Positions 39,371 to 51,010 of a stretch of DNA of 64,000 nt are shown here, one piece after another (position 1 is the first letter of the stretch; every line of letters begins with the position of its first letter). The position numbers and the translations under genes are program-made. Source of the stretch: Sitta carolinensis (Eukaryota > Chordata > Aves > Passeriformes > Sittidae); assembly GCA_032173965.1 (NCBI GenBank), contig JAVUNC010000006.1:37171870-37235869 (forward strand), written 5' to 3'. The notes beneath the pieces are model-generated. The model saw only the letters and a program-made list of their open reading frames with translations, was not told the DNA's origin and did no database searches.

Positions 39371-41855
39371 TGTCAGCATTTTTAACAATTCAGCCTACAT
39401 TTAAAATACAGTACAGCCTTGAGTATTCCTGGATACAATAGGTGGGATAAGTAACACTAGCTCCATTTCCTTTCTGATCCTTTTATCATGGCCAGGATGA
39501 AATTAGAATTAAATTTCCCTTCCCTTTCCCCTTCTTTTCCCCATTAACTACCAGGACTTAATAAATATAAAGACAAACTAGACACTAATAGCTTCTGGAC
39601 AATTTTGGTGTTAATATGTCTGTGTCTCTCCTTCATGCCTTTAAATTATTGCTAAGATTCAAGCTGACTATTTACAAGTGAAAGAGATCTATGTTCATCA
39701 TGACTATAACATGACCTGATAAATTTGTCAACTGATGTTGCTAGAAAGTATAGAGGAATTAAATCCAGAAGCTCTGTCAGCCTTTAACTAACTACTATAC
39801 ATAAAATGCAAGAATGTAAAAAGTAATGTATGGGAACTTAAGAGTCACTTTAAAAATCCAGATGCAAGCAGAAAATGTCAAAATAGTTTGTCAAGTAAGT
39901 TTATAACTCTTCTTCATTATCCTAATCATAAACATGCATAAAAATGGCTATGAAGATAAGCAGATCTGCTCTCTCCACCCCCTCCCCGCCTCTTTTTTCT
40001 CCCAGACACTAAGATAAAAGTAGCCTGGTGAGGTTTTTAAAGATACCCTTAAATGAAGAGTGATGATGGTTCTCTAGATTTGCTTTGAAGAATATATTAT
40101 ATAACGCCTGAATTACAATGAGAGAGATAGGAAGAGCAGGAGATCGAACAGGAGACAAGGAACAGAGGAAGGATAAGTTGGGTGAAAATTCTTGATTAGT
40201 CCCAGGCATTTTCTTCTGATTTATTCTCATGTGACCTAATTGCAGAATATTTCCTGACAGAGATGTTCAATATCATGGGCAAGACTTCCAGATCTATTTG
40301 AGATTTTAGTTAAAAGATGACTAAAAATGTTAAAATGATATAGTGAAAACATGCAAAGTTTACATGTTCCAAATTTTTTTACTTTTTCTTTTATCTGAGA
40401 CAATCACCATATGCTTTCATTATGTTTTCTTGTCTGCTCCTGGGAAGCCAGTGCTCTCCCACCACAGAAGTCCACTGGGCTACTCTTCAGAGTTTCCAGG
40501 AGGTGGATTGTTGAAGTCATTCTTCTGCTTGGCTAGCAGAGAATATTGAGTAGCACTGAGGAACAGGGGATTAAATTGCTTTGCTGTGGGATGCAGAAGA
40601 TTTACCCAAAGACTTCAATAAAGCCTATAAATTTTCTACTAATAATTTTGGTGGTTTCCAATGGTTTTAGCACATAGAATGTCTTGCATCTACCTATTTG
40701 TGAACCAAAAGCAAGAATACAGGATTTATTATATTATTAAGACAAAGCACCACACACATATAACAAACAGGCCATATTAATAAAACATATTAATCTCAGT
40801 AACATTTTTAAGTACAAAGAAAATTACAATATTTTTCTGAATGTTTCCCATAATTTGTTCAGTTTTACAAGAATTTCTAAATTGAGATAAAAAAATTCCA
40901 CCATGACAACATTCTGGCAGTCAGTATGCTGACTCTTTTCTTATTTTCTGCTTCTTTCTCAGCCAGGTTTTAGTCCTTAGTGACTGAATGACTGTTTCAT
41001 CACTTCTTTCTTGAAAGCATTCAACACATATACAAGTTCCAATTTATAAAATTTCACTTGATATTTCTTGTATATTTTCCCATTACTAAGTTTACTCAAA
41101 TAAAAATGATGACCCAGTTTCTATTCGAAACATTCTCTACATCCTTCTTCTAATAAACCTTCTGAGATGAAAAATTTTAGCAAATGAACACCATTTTTCC
41201 CATTAACTGTGTTGTAAAAACACCAATGTTGGTTCCTGTTAATCTTTCACTGATGGTTCATAACAATTTTTATGTACTTTGCCATATCTCCCTAGATTCT
41301 AAGATCATCTCGATGTCAGAGAAATTATAGAAATTATTATTAGAGTTTTATAAAGTTAGCCAGATTCCACTTCCATCTGAAAATCTGTTAATCTGAACAA
41401 TATGTCACTTGTTATTTGGCTACTGATGTGTGCATTTAGTACAAATTAGAGCCAATGTAATTGAGGGCAGAACTGTCCCTTAAACCACATTCTGATCAAT
41501 CAAGGATTGAATGTAGTAATTAAGATTATTTTTGTGCATAACTGTATCAGTTATATTTTCTAGGTCAAAGTGAAAAACAGTAAAATCAATTAAAATTAAA
41601 TATGCAAAATTTTTTTTCAGAAGAAACATTTAAAAATTTCTGGGATAAAAAGGATTATTTAGGGTCACTAAAATTCTTTAGTACATATTTAAAAAATATA
41701 TGGACACTGCTATTTATCTCCAATTAATAAGAGTGTCATAAAAATATCCATTTAAATCCTTTAATCCATGGTCACATTTAAAGACCTGTGATTAGTGCAG
41801 ATATCAGTTAGGCAATGATCTTCATGAGGAAGGGAAAATTTTAGCCCTGTGTTTT

Positions 41856-41895
41856 TCAGGTAGCCATGGTCATGTGCTGTGACCATGATACTTGA
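41856..41895. repeat. inverted repeat, stem of about 16 bp with 7-nt loop
   Basis: TCAGGTAGCCATGGTCA pairs with TGACCATGATACTTGA. The inner 8 bp (CATGGTCA/TGACCATG) is perfect and the outer TCAGGTA/TACTTGA has one wobble pair, with a small asymmetry between them. The loop is TGTGCTG. No precursor-length extension of the stem is obvious. Confidence 0.75.
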
Positions 41896-44800
41896 ACAAG
41901 TCTAATGCTGGCAAGAAAGTGTTGGAACTCAAATGCCTAAATTATTCAATTTAGGCAGAAGTTATTTTTACTCTATTTCAGAAGTCATTGAATTTCCATT
42001 GAAAATTGTATGCAACCATAGTTGTAATTTCACACACTTAAAAATAAATAAAATTATAAAAGGTATGTTTGTAAATTCATGTAGATATTTTCCCTCTTTT
42101 AGACAATAGAACCCTATGATACTGTCACTGGAGTTGAGGCTTGTGCTAGCTATATATTTCCTTGTACTTTAGGAACAATTTGTCCTTTCAATTAAGGAGT
42201 TTTCTCTAAATTTGGACAACAAGAAAAGGTACCTATGCAGAGAAGATAGTTTGTGCATGTATCCTGAGCTTAAATTTCATTACAATTAAAACTCCTTTTC
42301 AAAAGAAATGTTGGGATTGTGGAAGTGGTTAAGATTCTTTCTACCCATCATTCAGGACCTGCAGGTTGATTCTGTACTCCTGCTACAAGTGTTTAGAAAT
42401 GTACTGATTTGCTATACAGGAAGCATAGCTCTAGTATTTGCTAGATTGCATCCATGTGATTTCATAGCTATTGAATAATGCAGCTGAAATTTGACTGCTA
42501 CCTTCCCAACATGAGTTTTGGTTGACTAGCCTATAGCTCAAACTATCCATTATTGTCAGAAGCCAGGTATGAATCTGGAAGTTGCGTACACAGGAGTATA
42601 ATTTCAAAGGCTTTGTCTGCTCACAAATATGAAGAATCAACATTTTTGTTCCCGGTCACATGTAAAGAGCAGAAATTACTCTTTCCTGGGATACTTATTA
42701 CAGGCATTCAATGACTCTAAATACTTCACTGAATACACTCACTTTGAGTAAATTCTCCTTTAATGCTTGCATTCTGTTTTCTGTTGGCCTGTGTGGCAGG
42801 AAAAAAAAAGATCCACATTACAACCCAGGTGATGTATGCTTTCTCTTTAATCAGTGGAGAAAGGTCAGCATTTTAAGGGAGGGAGTTACATTTTGGGGAA
42901 GCAGATTCACCTGCTAGGGTGCCTCTCTAACTCTGCTAAAAATACAGGAAGTTAACAGCCTACCTACATTCTAATTCAGTTTTTTCAGCTAAAGGATTAA
43001 AGTAAGAATGGATGAGCTGAGCCTAGAAACCACACAACTTGAGGCTTTTCAAGAGCTTATTCTAACAAAGATTTTCCTCCATTTCATTTTCAAGGTTCAT
43101 TGCCCACAGTTGTAGGCAAAAGCATACACTACGTTTTGCCACAATTCTTTTAGTTTCACTTCTAAAATATGATTACAAATATTTCAGAATTCCTTCAGAG
43201 AACAAACTGCTCATCTTCATCCAGGAGATACCTCCTAGTCAGCTTGTGCTAGTGGTCAAGAAGGGTCATTGTTGAGGGCTGGTTGAAAGAAGCATTTACA
43301 ATTCTAGATTTCAGACACAGTTGAAATTAGCCAGGGTTCTGATACAGTATGGTTATAATAAAAGCTTTCACTAAGTACATTTTTTCTCTCATATAATAAA
43401 ATTAGCTGCACAGAAATATTGACAAGTTTCCTCTGAATATATTCATCTAAATAAGACCTTTTGGGTTTTTATTTGGTGACTTGTATGTTGGAGAAACCTT
43501 GTTTTCTTCCAACCAGGCCCCTTAATCCCTGCATGCAACTTCTGTGTTTAGTTTAGAAAAGATATTCTTGTGAGAGAGGGTATAATACCCATAAGAACTA
43601 TTGTTCCTTTACAGTTCAATTCATTTTTTGCCCACTTATTTAAGTAGTTATTTTCTTGTAATTTGTTCCTAGATTTTTATTTACCATTATTCAGTTCACA
43701 ACATATTAGTAAGTAGAGAGAATCATCCACTTTCCAACCCTAATTGGTGAGTAGAATTTTTGATCTCGTGCCATCAGCTTATTTTGAAACCAGGTGGTAT
43801 TAAACCAATTAGATTTTTTAATTGATTTTTGCATTTTATGCAGTAAGGGAAATTCATCGATGTTCATTTTGGAAATGAGATAACAATGACTTTTGAAACA
43901 TTGCCAGCTCTCAAAATGTAAAGTCAATATCAATTCATTAGCAAATTAATGGGACTGATTTTATTGTAAATAACTAGCAACTGTGCAGTTGGCAGGTCTC
44001 AGTTAGTAGTTATTTAGAGCACCACAAGCAAGTTCTGAAAATAATAGATGAGTTCAGAAATAGACTTTTTAATCAAGAGTTTTGTACTGTCTTTGAGAGT
44101 TAAGTATTTTTCACCTTAAAAAAGAAGTATGTTGCAATGACCTTATGGTGTAAGTAGAAAAAGTTTATATTACGCTTATTCTGTGCCTTTAAACACAAGG
44201 CCTAAATACAGTTGGATGAACAATCATATTTCAAATTGAAAGAAACCCTGACAAAATTGAAAGCATTTCAGTTTGCTGTCAAACAATTTTTCTTCACTTT
44301 TTTCATGAAGGAAAGGAAAGCACTTGAAGTAGGTGTTGAAAGGAACTGTGGGTTTTCTTAAGTGGAAAAATAATGGTTCAGTCTGAGCTTTTTTTTTTAT
44401 TTCTTTTGCAAATAAATACTTTCTTCTCCTTATTAAACTGAAGTACAGTTGGAATTCAAACATCATTTTGAAATGGTAAGTAGAAACTCCTAGCATTTTT
44501 CTTGTTTTCCACCCACTTTTCTAGCTTCAACACTATGAAAAATTCAAAACAAATTTGTGAATTGTTTCAGGCAGATGCATTCTTCCCTGAGAAAAGCTTT
44601 TACTTGAAGAGTTTCCTCTGTCTACAGTCCTGAATAATGCATTGCAGGTAGCTTTGCCCATGAGATCTATAGGGAATTGTACATTTTACAGATGTTGCCC
44701 AGGATGTAATACCTCCAGAGTTCTCTTCAGAACAAAATCCCACCTTGGTTCTTAAAAAGCTCTACATGTTTTGTATCATCACCATGTTTAGTTGCTGAAC

Positions 44801-45587
44801 TGGGGAATAACTGAAACAGAGGCTCCTTCTCTTTCCTAGTGTTTCTAACCCCTTTTTTAGTGGAGCTATTTAGCCTCAAATCCTAACCAAATGCTTGTCC
44901 CTCTACCATGATACATTGTTATAAGAACCTCATTCTTTTTAGGGTCTCATAAAAGTGTTGAAAAGTCGTCAAAAGGGAGAAAATTAGGAGTGGTTTCTTT
45001 TTTATTAATGTTGTCATCTGTGGGGTCTCCAAACCTCTTTCCCATCCAAGTCTGGTCACTCCAGTAGCATCCATTACTGTACTTTAATGTAGCCCAGTCA
45101 CTATCGATGAAAATTGTTAAGGTTTGTCACTTACGTAACCTCTGTCTCCTCTTTATTTTGACTGAGCACAAGTGAAGGCATAATTCAACTTTTTGATTTT
45201 GCCTCAAAATTTAAATGCTACATGTTCTTCTGCAGCATTACTGGTATTATAAAGAAAGCACAAAATCTTCTGGAAAAACAAAATGCATTGAAAATATTGC
45301 ATTTAGCTAAGACTTATTTTTCTGATTGTTACATTTGTGGGTAGAATTGTTTTAGTCACCAACTGAAATATCTAAGTATCTATTCAATTCCCAGTACCAA
45401 ACCTTCTTACTACTAGGACCTTAAAAATTATTTCTTGGGCTCAAATTTTGTTTAGCAGGTTCTAGAGAGCTCAAGGGTTAACCTTAAAACAAACATAGAA
45501 CCCAGATCCTCACAAGCATTTAGATTCTTATCTCACATCCATGTTGAAATATTTTCAAAGATATGAGTCTTGAAGGATATCTTGACA

Positions 45588-45630
45588 TCTAAATAAAGCG
45601 GAACATGACATACACTCTGCTTTATTTAGA
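45588..45630. repeat. inverted repeat, 12-bp perfect stem with 19-nt loop
   Basis: TCTAAATAAAGC (45588-45599) is the exact reverse complement of GCTTTATTTAGA (45619-45630). With small bulges the pairing may extend outward (TGACA against ATGTTG). It could be the end of a small inverted-repeat element, a hairpin RNA, or chance. Confidence 0.75.
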
Positions 45631-46017
45631 AATGTTGCTGTAAAAGTGCACTGTAAGGGTTATTCCAGAAATCTGTTGGGTTATAGGCAAGTCAAGATGT
45701 TCCAAGCACAACAAAGATACTGACTTTCTGAAGCAGACTAGATGATGTGAGATACTTCTAGCAGCTCAATCTACTCCATTCAGAGCATAGCTGGTTTAAA
45801 AAGGCGTGCAATTTGTAGAGGACTGTTTCAGGGTCACCCTGCTACAGCCCTCTTGACATAGCCAAGAGAAAGTCCTGAGCAGAGGATGAGAAATTTGATT
45901 GCTGATTAGCTTCAGTGTTATTTCAATCAACTCCCAGAAGGAAGTTAACAATCTGCCCAGCATTCAACAAATGATTGCTATTAAAGGGCCATTATGATGG
46001 GAACACTCAATTCATAA

Positions 46018-46097
46018 AGGTTTTGGTTTTTGTTTGGTTGGGTTTTTTGGGGTTTTTTTTGTTTTGTTTTGTTGTTTTCGTTGTTTGGTTTTTGATA
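46018..46097. repeat. G/T-rich low-complexity tract
   Basis: Irregular GTTTT, GGTTTT and GTTTG units over 80 bp, almost free of A and C on the plus strand. It generates a chance Val/Phe/Leu-rich frame that is not a gene. Confidence 0.85.
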
Positions 46098-46577
46098 AAT
46101 CTGGGGTTTAAGGAGTGTTTTTCTGTTGGCTCTTTTCTTCTTTTAATCAGCTTGAGTTCTATTTAAGGACTTCTTGATGACAAGACTGTTTTTACTGAAT
46201 TTATTACTTTTTTCATTCACACTTACTATGGGCAAGCTGCATGGATTATTTAAAATTAAATACTCAGAGGAATTTTCTCAAGGGCAGTTCTCCTCCCACA
46301 GAAAAAGTGCTTCTAAATTCAATTCATTAATGAGCATCTTATTATTTCTTTTGAAGCTATAAATATCAAAAGGTTATTATACCTATTTTCATAATAACAC
46401 AAAAACATCTTTAAGTGGGCCTACCCTGAACAGTCCAGGTGCTCCTCACCATCTAAATACACAAAGAAACAAAAGCTGTCTTCACTGTGGTTCAAAATTA
46501 AACCTTTCTCTTTTTTTAACATGATAAAAGTGAATTAAAGAAGGACTGGAATAACCATGAGTATTAATATGGAACAT

Positions 46578-46857
46578 ATTGACAGGATGAGGGATAATGT
46601 TTTTAAATTTAGGGAAGATCAATTTAGATTAAATATAAGGAAAAGGTCTTTTGCAATGAAGGTGGTGAAAAAAATACTGGAACAGGTTTTCCAGCGCAGT
46701 GGTACATGACCCATTCCTGGAACTATTCAAAGTCAAGTTTAATGGGGCTATGAGAAACATGACCTAGTTTAAAATGTCCCTGCTCATTGCAAGGGGGTTG
46801 TACTAGATGGCCTTTAAATGTCCCTTCCAACACAAAAAATTCTATGGTTCTGTGATT
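46578..46857 (+). mobile_element. CR1 LINE 3' end
   Basis: Starts at GACAGGATGAGGGATAATG (family GACAGGACAAGGGGTAATG) and runs in order through AGGAAAAGGTCTTTTGCAATG, GGTGGTGAAAAAAATACTGGAACAGG, GGCTATGAGAAACATGACCTAG, GTTGTACTAGATGGCC and GTCCCTTCCAACA. It ends in the octamer-type terminus ATTCTATGGTTCTGTGATT. The copy is 5' truncated, with substitutions and stops, and is in sense orientation. It carries only the last part of ORF2 and the 3' UTR. Confidence 0.9.
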
Positions 46858-49800
46858 GCATATATCTGGTAGAGGAAGCAAGTATCCTGATTTTCTCTTC
46901 AATTTTTATGAAAATATTTAATATTTTAATCTTGCTTTTATTCCCCCAGAACAGCAGAGAGCTATTACCTTCCTTCCAGGGGTGTGAGTAAGATTAACAC
47001 ATTGATATATCAATACACTGAGGCATTCAGATATTGTGGTAGTATAAGAAGTATAAATATCTTACATGATTACAAAGATTTACAACTTCAAAAGTATAAA
47101 GAAAGCTACTAAAAATGCAGATGCATTCAGTGTATAAATAAAATTGTTAACTTGTACATTTCAATATTCAGTTTCTTCTAGCTGCTATTGTACCAGATTC
47201 ACACCTTCCAGAAGTAAAAATGCTGGCCTTTTTCATTGTCAGCGTTGCAGGTCTGGCCTGTAGTATCTCGTTATCTATCACGCATGTGATGAATCTCAAA
47301 TCACTACTGCTGATGTAAACCCCCCAGGTGAAACACAGCAAACTATTCCATCAATGATGTCTATAGCAACACTAACATGTTTAAGGGCTCTGAACTACAA
47401 AAAAAAAAAAAACAAAAAACAAAACAAAACAAACAAACACCCCCCCCCCCCCAAAAAAAAAAAAAACAAAAAAAACCCAAAAAAAACCCCAACAACAAAA
47501 CAAAAAAAAATCCAACTAAATAGTTTTTACCAGTACAGGGATTAATTCTGACTTGAAAATATAGAAGCAAATTATATTGAGCTAGAACTTACTCTTCTTC
47601 TGTTACTCCTCTGTTTTCATTTTTATTGTATTTAGAAAGACATAAAAGAATATGGTCAAACAAAGAAAGTCAAGAGCACTCTGTGTGGGGAAAAGGAGTT
47701 TAAGGGAGGCTGCAGTATAAATGTTAATGTAATACAGAAGAGTTATACTCATAATTAAGTATCACCAGGTATAAATGCCATCACTGAGCTTTACTGCCTT
47801 TTGAAGGTTGTAGTCAAGAAGAAATGCTGCTCTGGGCACGTATGCAGACTCTGCAGAGGTTTGGCCAACTCTAGGTATGGTCAGAAGTGACATTTGGGGG
47901 CTAAAAGAGTATTTTAGCAGTGGAAAGAGTAGCATGATGAGATTTTAATCACATCCAAAACCAGGCAAGTTTTGAGGATCTAAGTTACAGACTTAAGTTT
48001 CCAGAATGGCAAACCTCAGGGGTATTCTCTGCTTCTGTAATTGCAAATGTACATCTTAATTGACAACTAAGATCTATCTGGAGCTTTCTGAGGGAAATTA
48101 AAGCACAGTTACAAGTTACAATACTTTTCACTACTACTCCATCCTATAGTCTTAGAGCCATTACTTTGTCAGTTTAGCTCCAAAAATCTTTCTGTTTTTA
48201 ATGACAGCTATGTGACATTTTCCCACATTTCGCTATTGAAACTTCAGTGATAAAGCAAAATTGCCATCATTATGTATTAATACATTATCCCATTTGTCAG
48301 AAAGTCAATATATAGATGACCAGATGGCTTGCTTTATCTTATACCTGACAAGTACATATGGACCCTTGCAGCTAAGGGATAACTTAAATTATCAGCAGCC
48401 ATTGAGAAACCATTATGTCTGTCAATGCTTTTTTAATTGCTGAAAGTGTGGATGTGATCATTGGGTTGCTGTCATTAATAAATCAATGTCTTTCCCAGTT
48501 TCATTTTTTTGTCTCTCTGTGTAGGAAACCTATGTTGTAACTGGAAAGCCCCTACTCAGATTTGTATGTATCACTCACAATATCAATCAAGCTGAGATAA
48601 AAGCAGTTTTGTAAATTTTCTGAACTCTTTCCTGAGACAGTGACTTTTCTATTACAGCTTCCTATCCATGAGATGTATATGAAAAATTATGTATACTCCC
48701 TTACAGAGGTAGGACAAGTTAATAAAATATGTCTAAATACACAGTTCACAATCTGGAAACCAAACTGGTTTTGCATCCCCATGCATGCCTTTAGTTTAAG
48801 TAGAGGAAAAAAATTGAGATATTTTTTGATTTTGTATTAAGAAAAGAAACACCGATTTTCTTGTTTCAAATTTTTTTTTTTAAAGATACATTTATTCATA
48901 TTTGAGTTAAGAGTAACTTTATGGATCTGGAGCTTCATAATGTTTTTTACATGCCCTTTGAATAAAATTCAGGTAAATAAAAATAATTTGGGACATCAAA
49001 TGTTATTCTTTAGTAGAATTTGTTTCTCAGGTATTAAAATATTTAATTAATCTTGCAGGAGAGCAAAAGTACATTCCACACAATTTAAGTGAGAAGTTGC
49101 ACATCTCGTACAGTGAATATGTGAGGTATGTATTTAATGAATAACAACCAAGGCAATATCACAGTAAATATTCAGGAATTAAAAATGCATAAAAAATATT
49201 TCTTTGTTAATAATTAATAAATGAAAAAAAGCAAAACAGCTCTACCATGTGAAAGCAATAGCATCTCATACTCTACACACTGGGCGCTATCTGTGTTGTC
49301 TCCCTCCAACAGGTAAAATTAAATTAAAAATTAAATTAAAAGTTATGAAACAGCTCTATCTCCATACAAGGGAACTGAAGCACTAATTCTGTCCCTTGCT
49401 GTCTTAATAAAACCAAAGCAAATATTCTCATGAATACAAATCAAGTATTCAAAAGCAAAGTGGGGTAGGATACCTCCTTATTTTCATATATATGTCAGTG
49501 CTAAACTTGGTGAAAGAGAATAAAATCAAGCAGTGTTATAATCATTATATACCTCCAATAAAATCCCTGAATTAAAGCAATTTACACTATTTTTTTTTCC
49601 ATTTTGCTCATCTGACATACCAAACTTATAGCAAGGGTTCAAATTCTATTTCATCTTTCACTAACCTTGCCTGTCTCAATGCACAAACCAGAGGCATTAT
49701 TCCTAAATGTACTTCATCAGTGTGCAAAAAACCTGAGTTCTATTTACAATGTGCCATTAACAGTGTTCTATTTATAATCTGCTATTAGCACCCTACTTTG

Positions 49801-50858
49801 ATGACAGAATTTTTACTTTCTTCGTGGTTTTCTTCCTAGTGCTCCCTAGAAACTGTTTTTAGCTGATCTCCCGCAACTCTGGGAGATAGTACAAGAGTGT
49901 GACTTTGTGGAGGTTCATACTCTACATGAAGCCTGGACTTCTATCCTGGTCTTGTCCTGGGCAGTATAATGATTCCTTGATAAAAATATTTGCACTATCT
50001 TATGATGACCTCAGTTTGACTCTTCTTCTCTCTGTTCCCAGATCCTACATCAACTAAATAGAGTTGTGAAACTGGAACTAGGGAAAGAAATCTTCACAGC
50101 AAGAATTTTTTTATTCTCTCCCTTCTGCTGCATTCTGCAGGTGGGGGCTCAGAATCAGCCTTCTTAGACTGTCTTTCAGCTGAGGTATAAATAATTATCT
50201 GTTCAAATTATAAAATTCAGCAGACCTACCTTCAGTTTATATTACAAAATTTCCCACTTGACAAGACAAACCCAAAGGTAATGGTAGCCTACTATTTGGG
50301 CTCCCTGAATTTGAACAGAAATGAGTATGGAGGTCATCCAAATGGTTGGCACTCAGCTACACTGTGAATTTGACCACTATTTAATTTTTACTGACACATG
50401 CTCAAGATCATGGTTAAAAAGTGTACCAAGAACCCAATATGCTTTGAACCTCATTTTTTGGTGTACACGACAGTATATGTCACTCACTATGTGACAAGTA
50501 CTATTGATTTTGGGGTGTATTTCTGACAGTTCAGCTTTAGATCTCTATTTGGACTCCCAGACACTTCATAATGTGCCACAAAAAAACATTCTGAAAATGA
50601 ATATTTTTCATCTAAGAAACCTTTACAATGGCAGGAGAGTTGAGGCAAGACAGTCCTCTGCTACTTTTGCTGGGGGAGGCTCTTGGCAATCTCTTGTGTC
50701 AATGTCACCAAAACAGGGGGAGCCAGTCACAAGACCAACTGTACTCTGAATACATAAGAAGTTCTGGGAAAATAAAATGGGATATTTAAAAAATAATGAT
50801 GTTGGAATCAGGTTTCCAGACTTCAGAGAGAAGCAATTTAGACATAATTTGTCATTCT
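46858..50858. other. unique AT-rich DNA, no recognisable gene
   Basis: Contains the A/C tract with its poly(C) run, listed separately, and short repeated AAATTAAATT motifs near 49318-49342. A small splice-bounded open segment at 48525-48563 is discussed as a finding. No coding domain is recognised. Confidence 0.55.
47399..47511. repeat. A/C low-complexity tract with a 14-base poly(C) core
   Basis: Poly(A) with C interruptions grades through AAAAC and AAAC units into an uninterrupted run of 14 C (about 47439-47452), then back into A runs with CCC and CCCC blocks. On the minus strand the core is poly(G) and could form G-quadruplex structure. Such tracts are prone to length error. Confidence 0.9.
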
Positions 50859-51010
50859 AGCCCAAACTATTAGGTCAATTGGTTAAAGCATGTTGCTGAC
50901 AATACCGGAGTCATGGATTTGACCCATGTATGGTCCATCCACTTAAGAGTTGGACTTGATGGTCCTTGTGGGTCCCTTCCAACTCAGAATATTCTGTGAC
51001 TCTGTGATTT
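50859..51010 (+). mobile_element. TguSINE1-type SINE (tRNA-Ile head, CR1 tail)
   Basis: The first 80 bp align by eye with tRNA-Ile(AAU): TAGGTCAATTGGTTA at the A-box (50871-50882 core), GTTGCTGACAATACC over the anticodon arm, GGATTTGACCC at the B-box (50915-50925) and TGGTCCA at the acceptor end. It then passes into ACTTAAGAGTTGGACTTGATGG, CCTTGTGGGTCCCTTCCAACTC and the CR1 terminus ATTCTGTGACTCTGTGATT. A tRNA-Ile head fused to a CR1 3' tail is the structure of the passerine SINE TguSINE1, which uses CR1 enzymes. The pol III boxes are mutated, so it is probably silent. No target-site duplication is seen, as usual for CR1-driven insertions. Confidence 0.85.

Larger units (their letters stand above)
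35348..46577. other. unique AT-rich DNA, no recognisable gene
   Basis: Holds the hairpins, the G/T tract, a GT microsatellite and a candidate conserved block, all listed separately. A splice-bounded open segment at 35633-35738 is discussed as a finding. A minus-strand frame at 37441-37698 (85 codons, Trp/Leu-rich) and others show no known domain. Confidence 0.55.

Noticed and set aside
44680..44725. CATTTTACAGATG...TTGCCCAGGATG resembling MIR core
   Set aside because: Only two short segments match and the intervening core is absent. Insufficient to call a relic.
50859..50938. Possible tRNA-Ile gene
   Set aside because: The tRNA-like part has mutated A- and B-boxes and a disrupted acceptor stem, and runs directly into a CR1 tail, so it is a SINE head.
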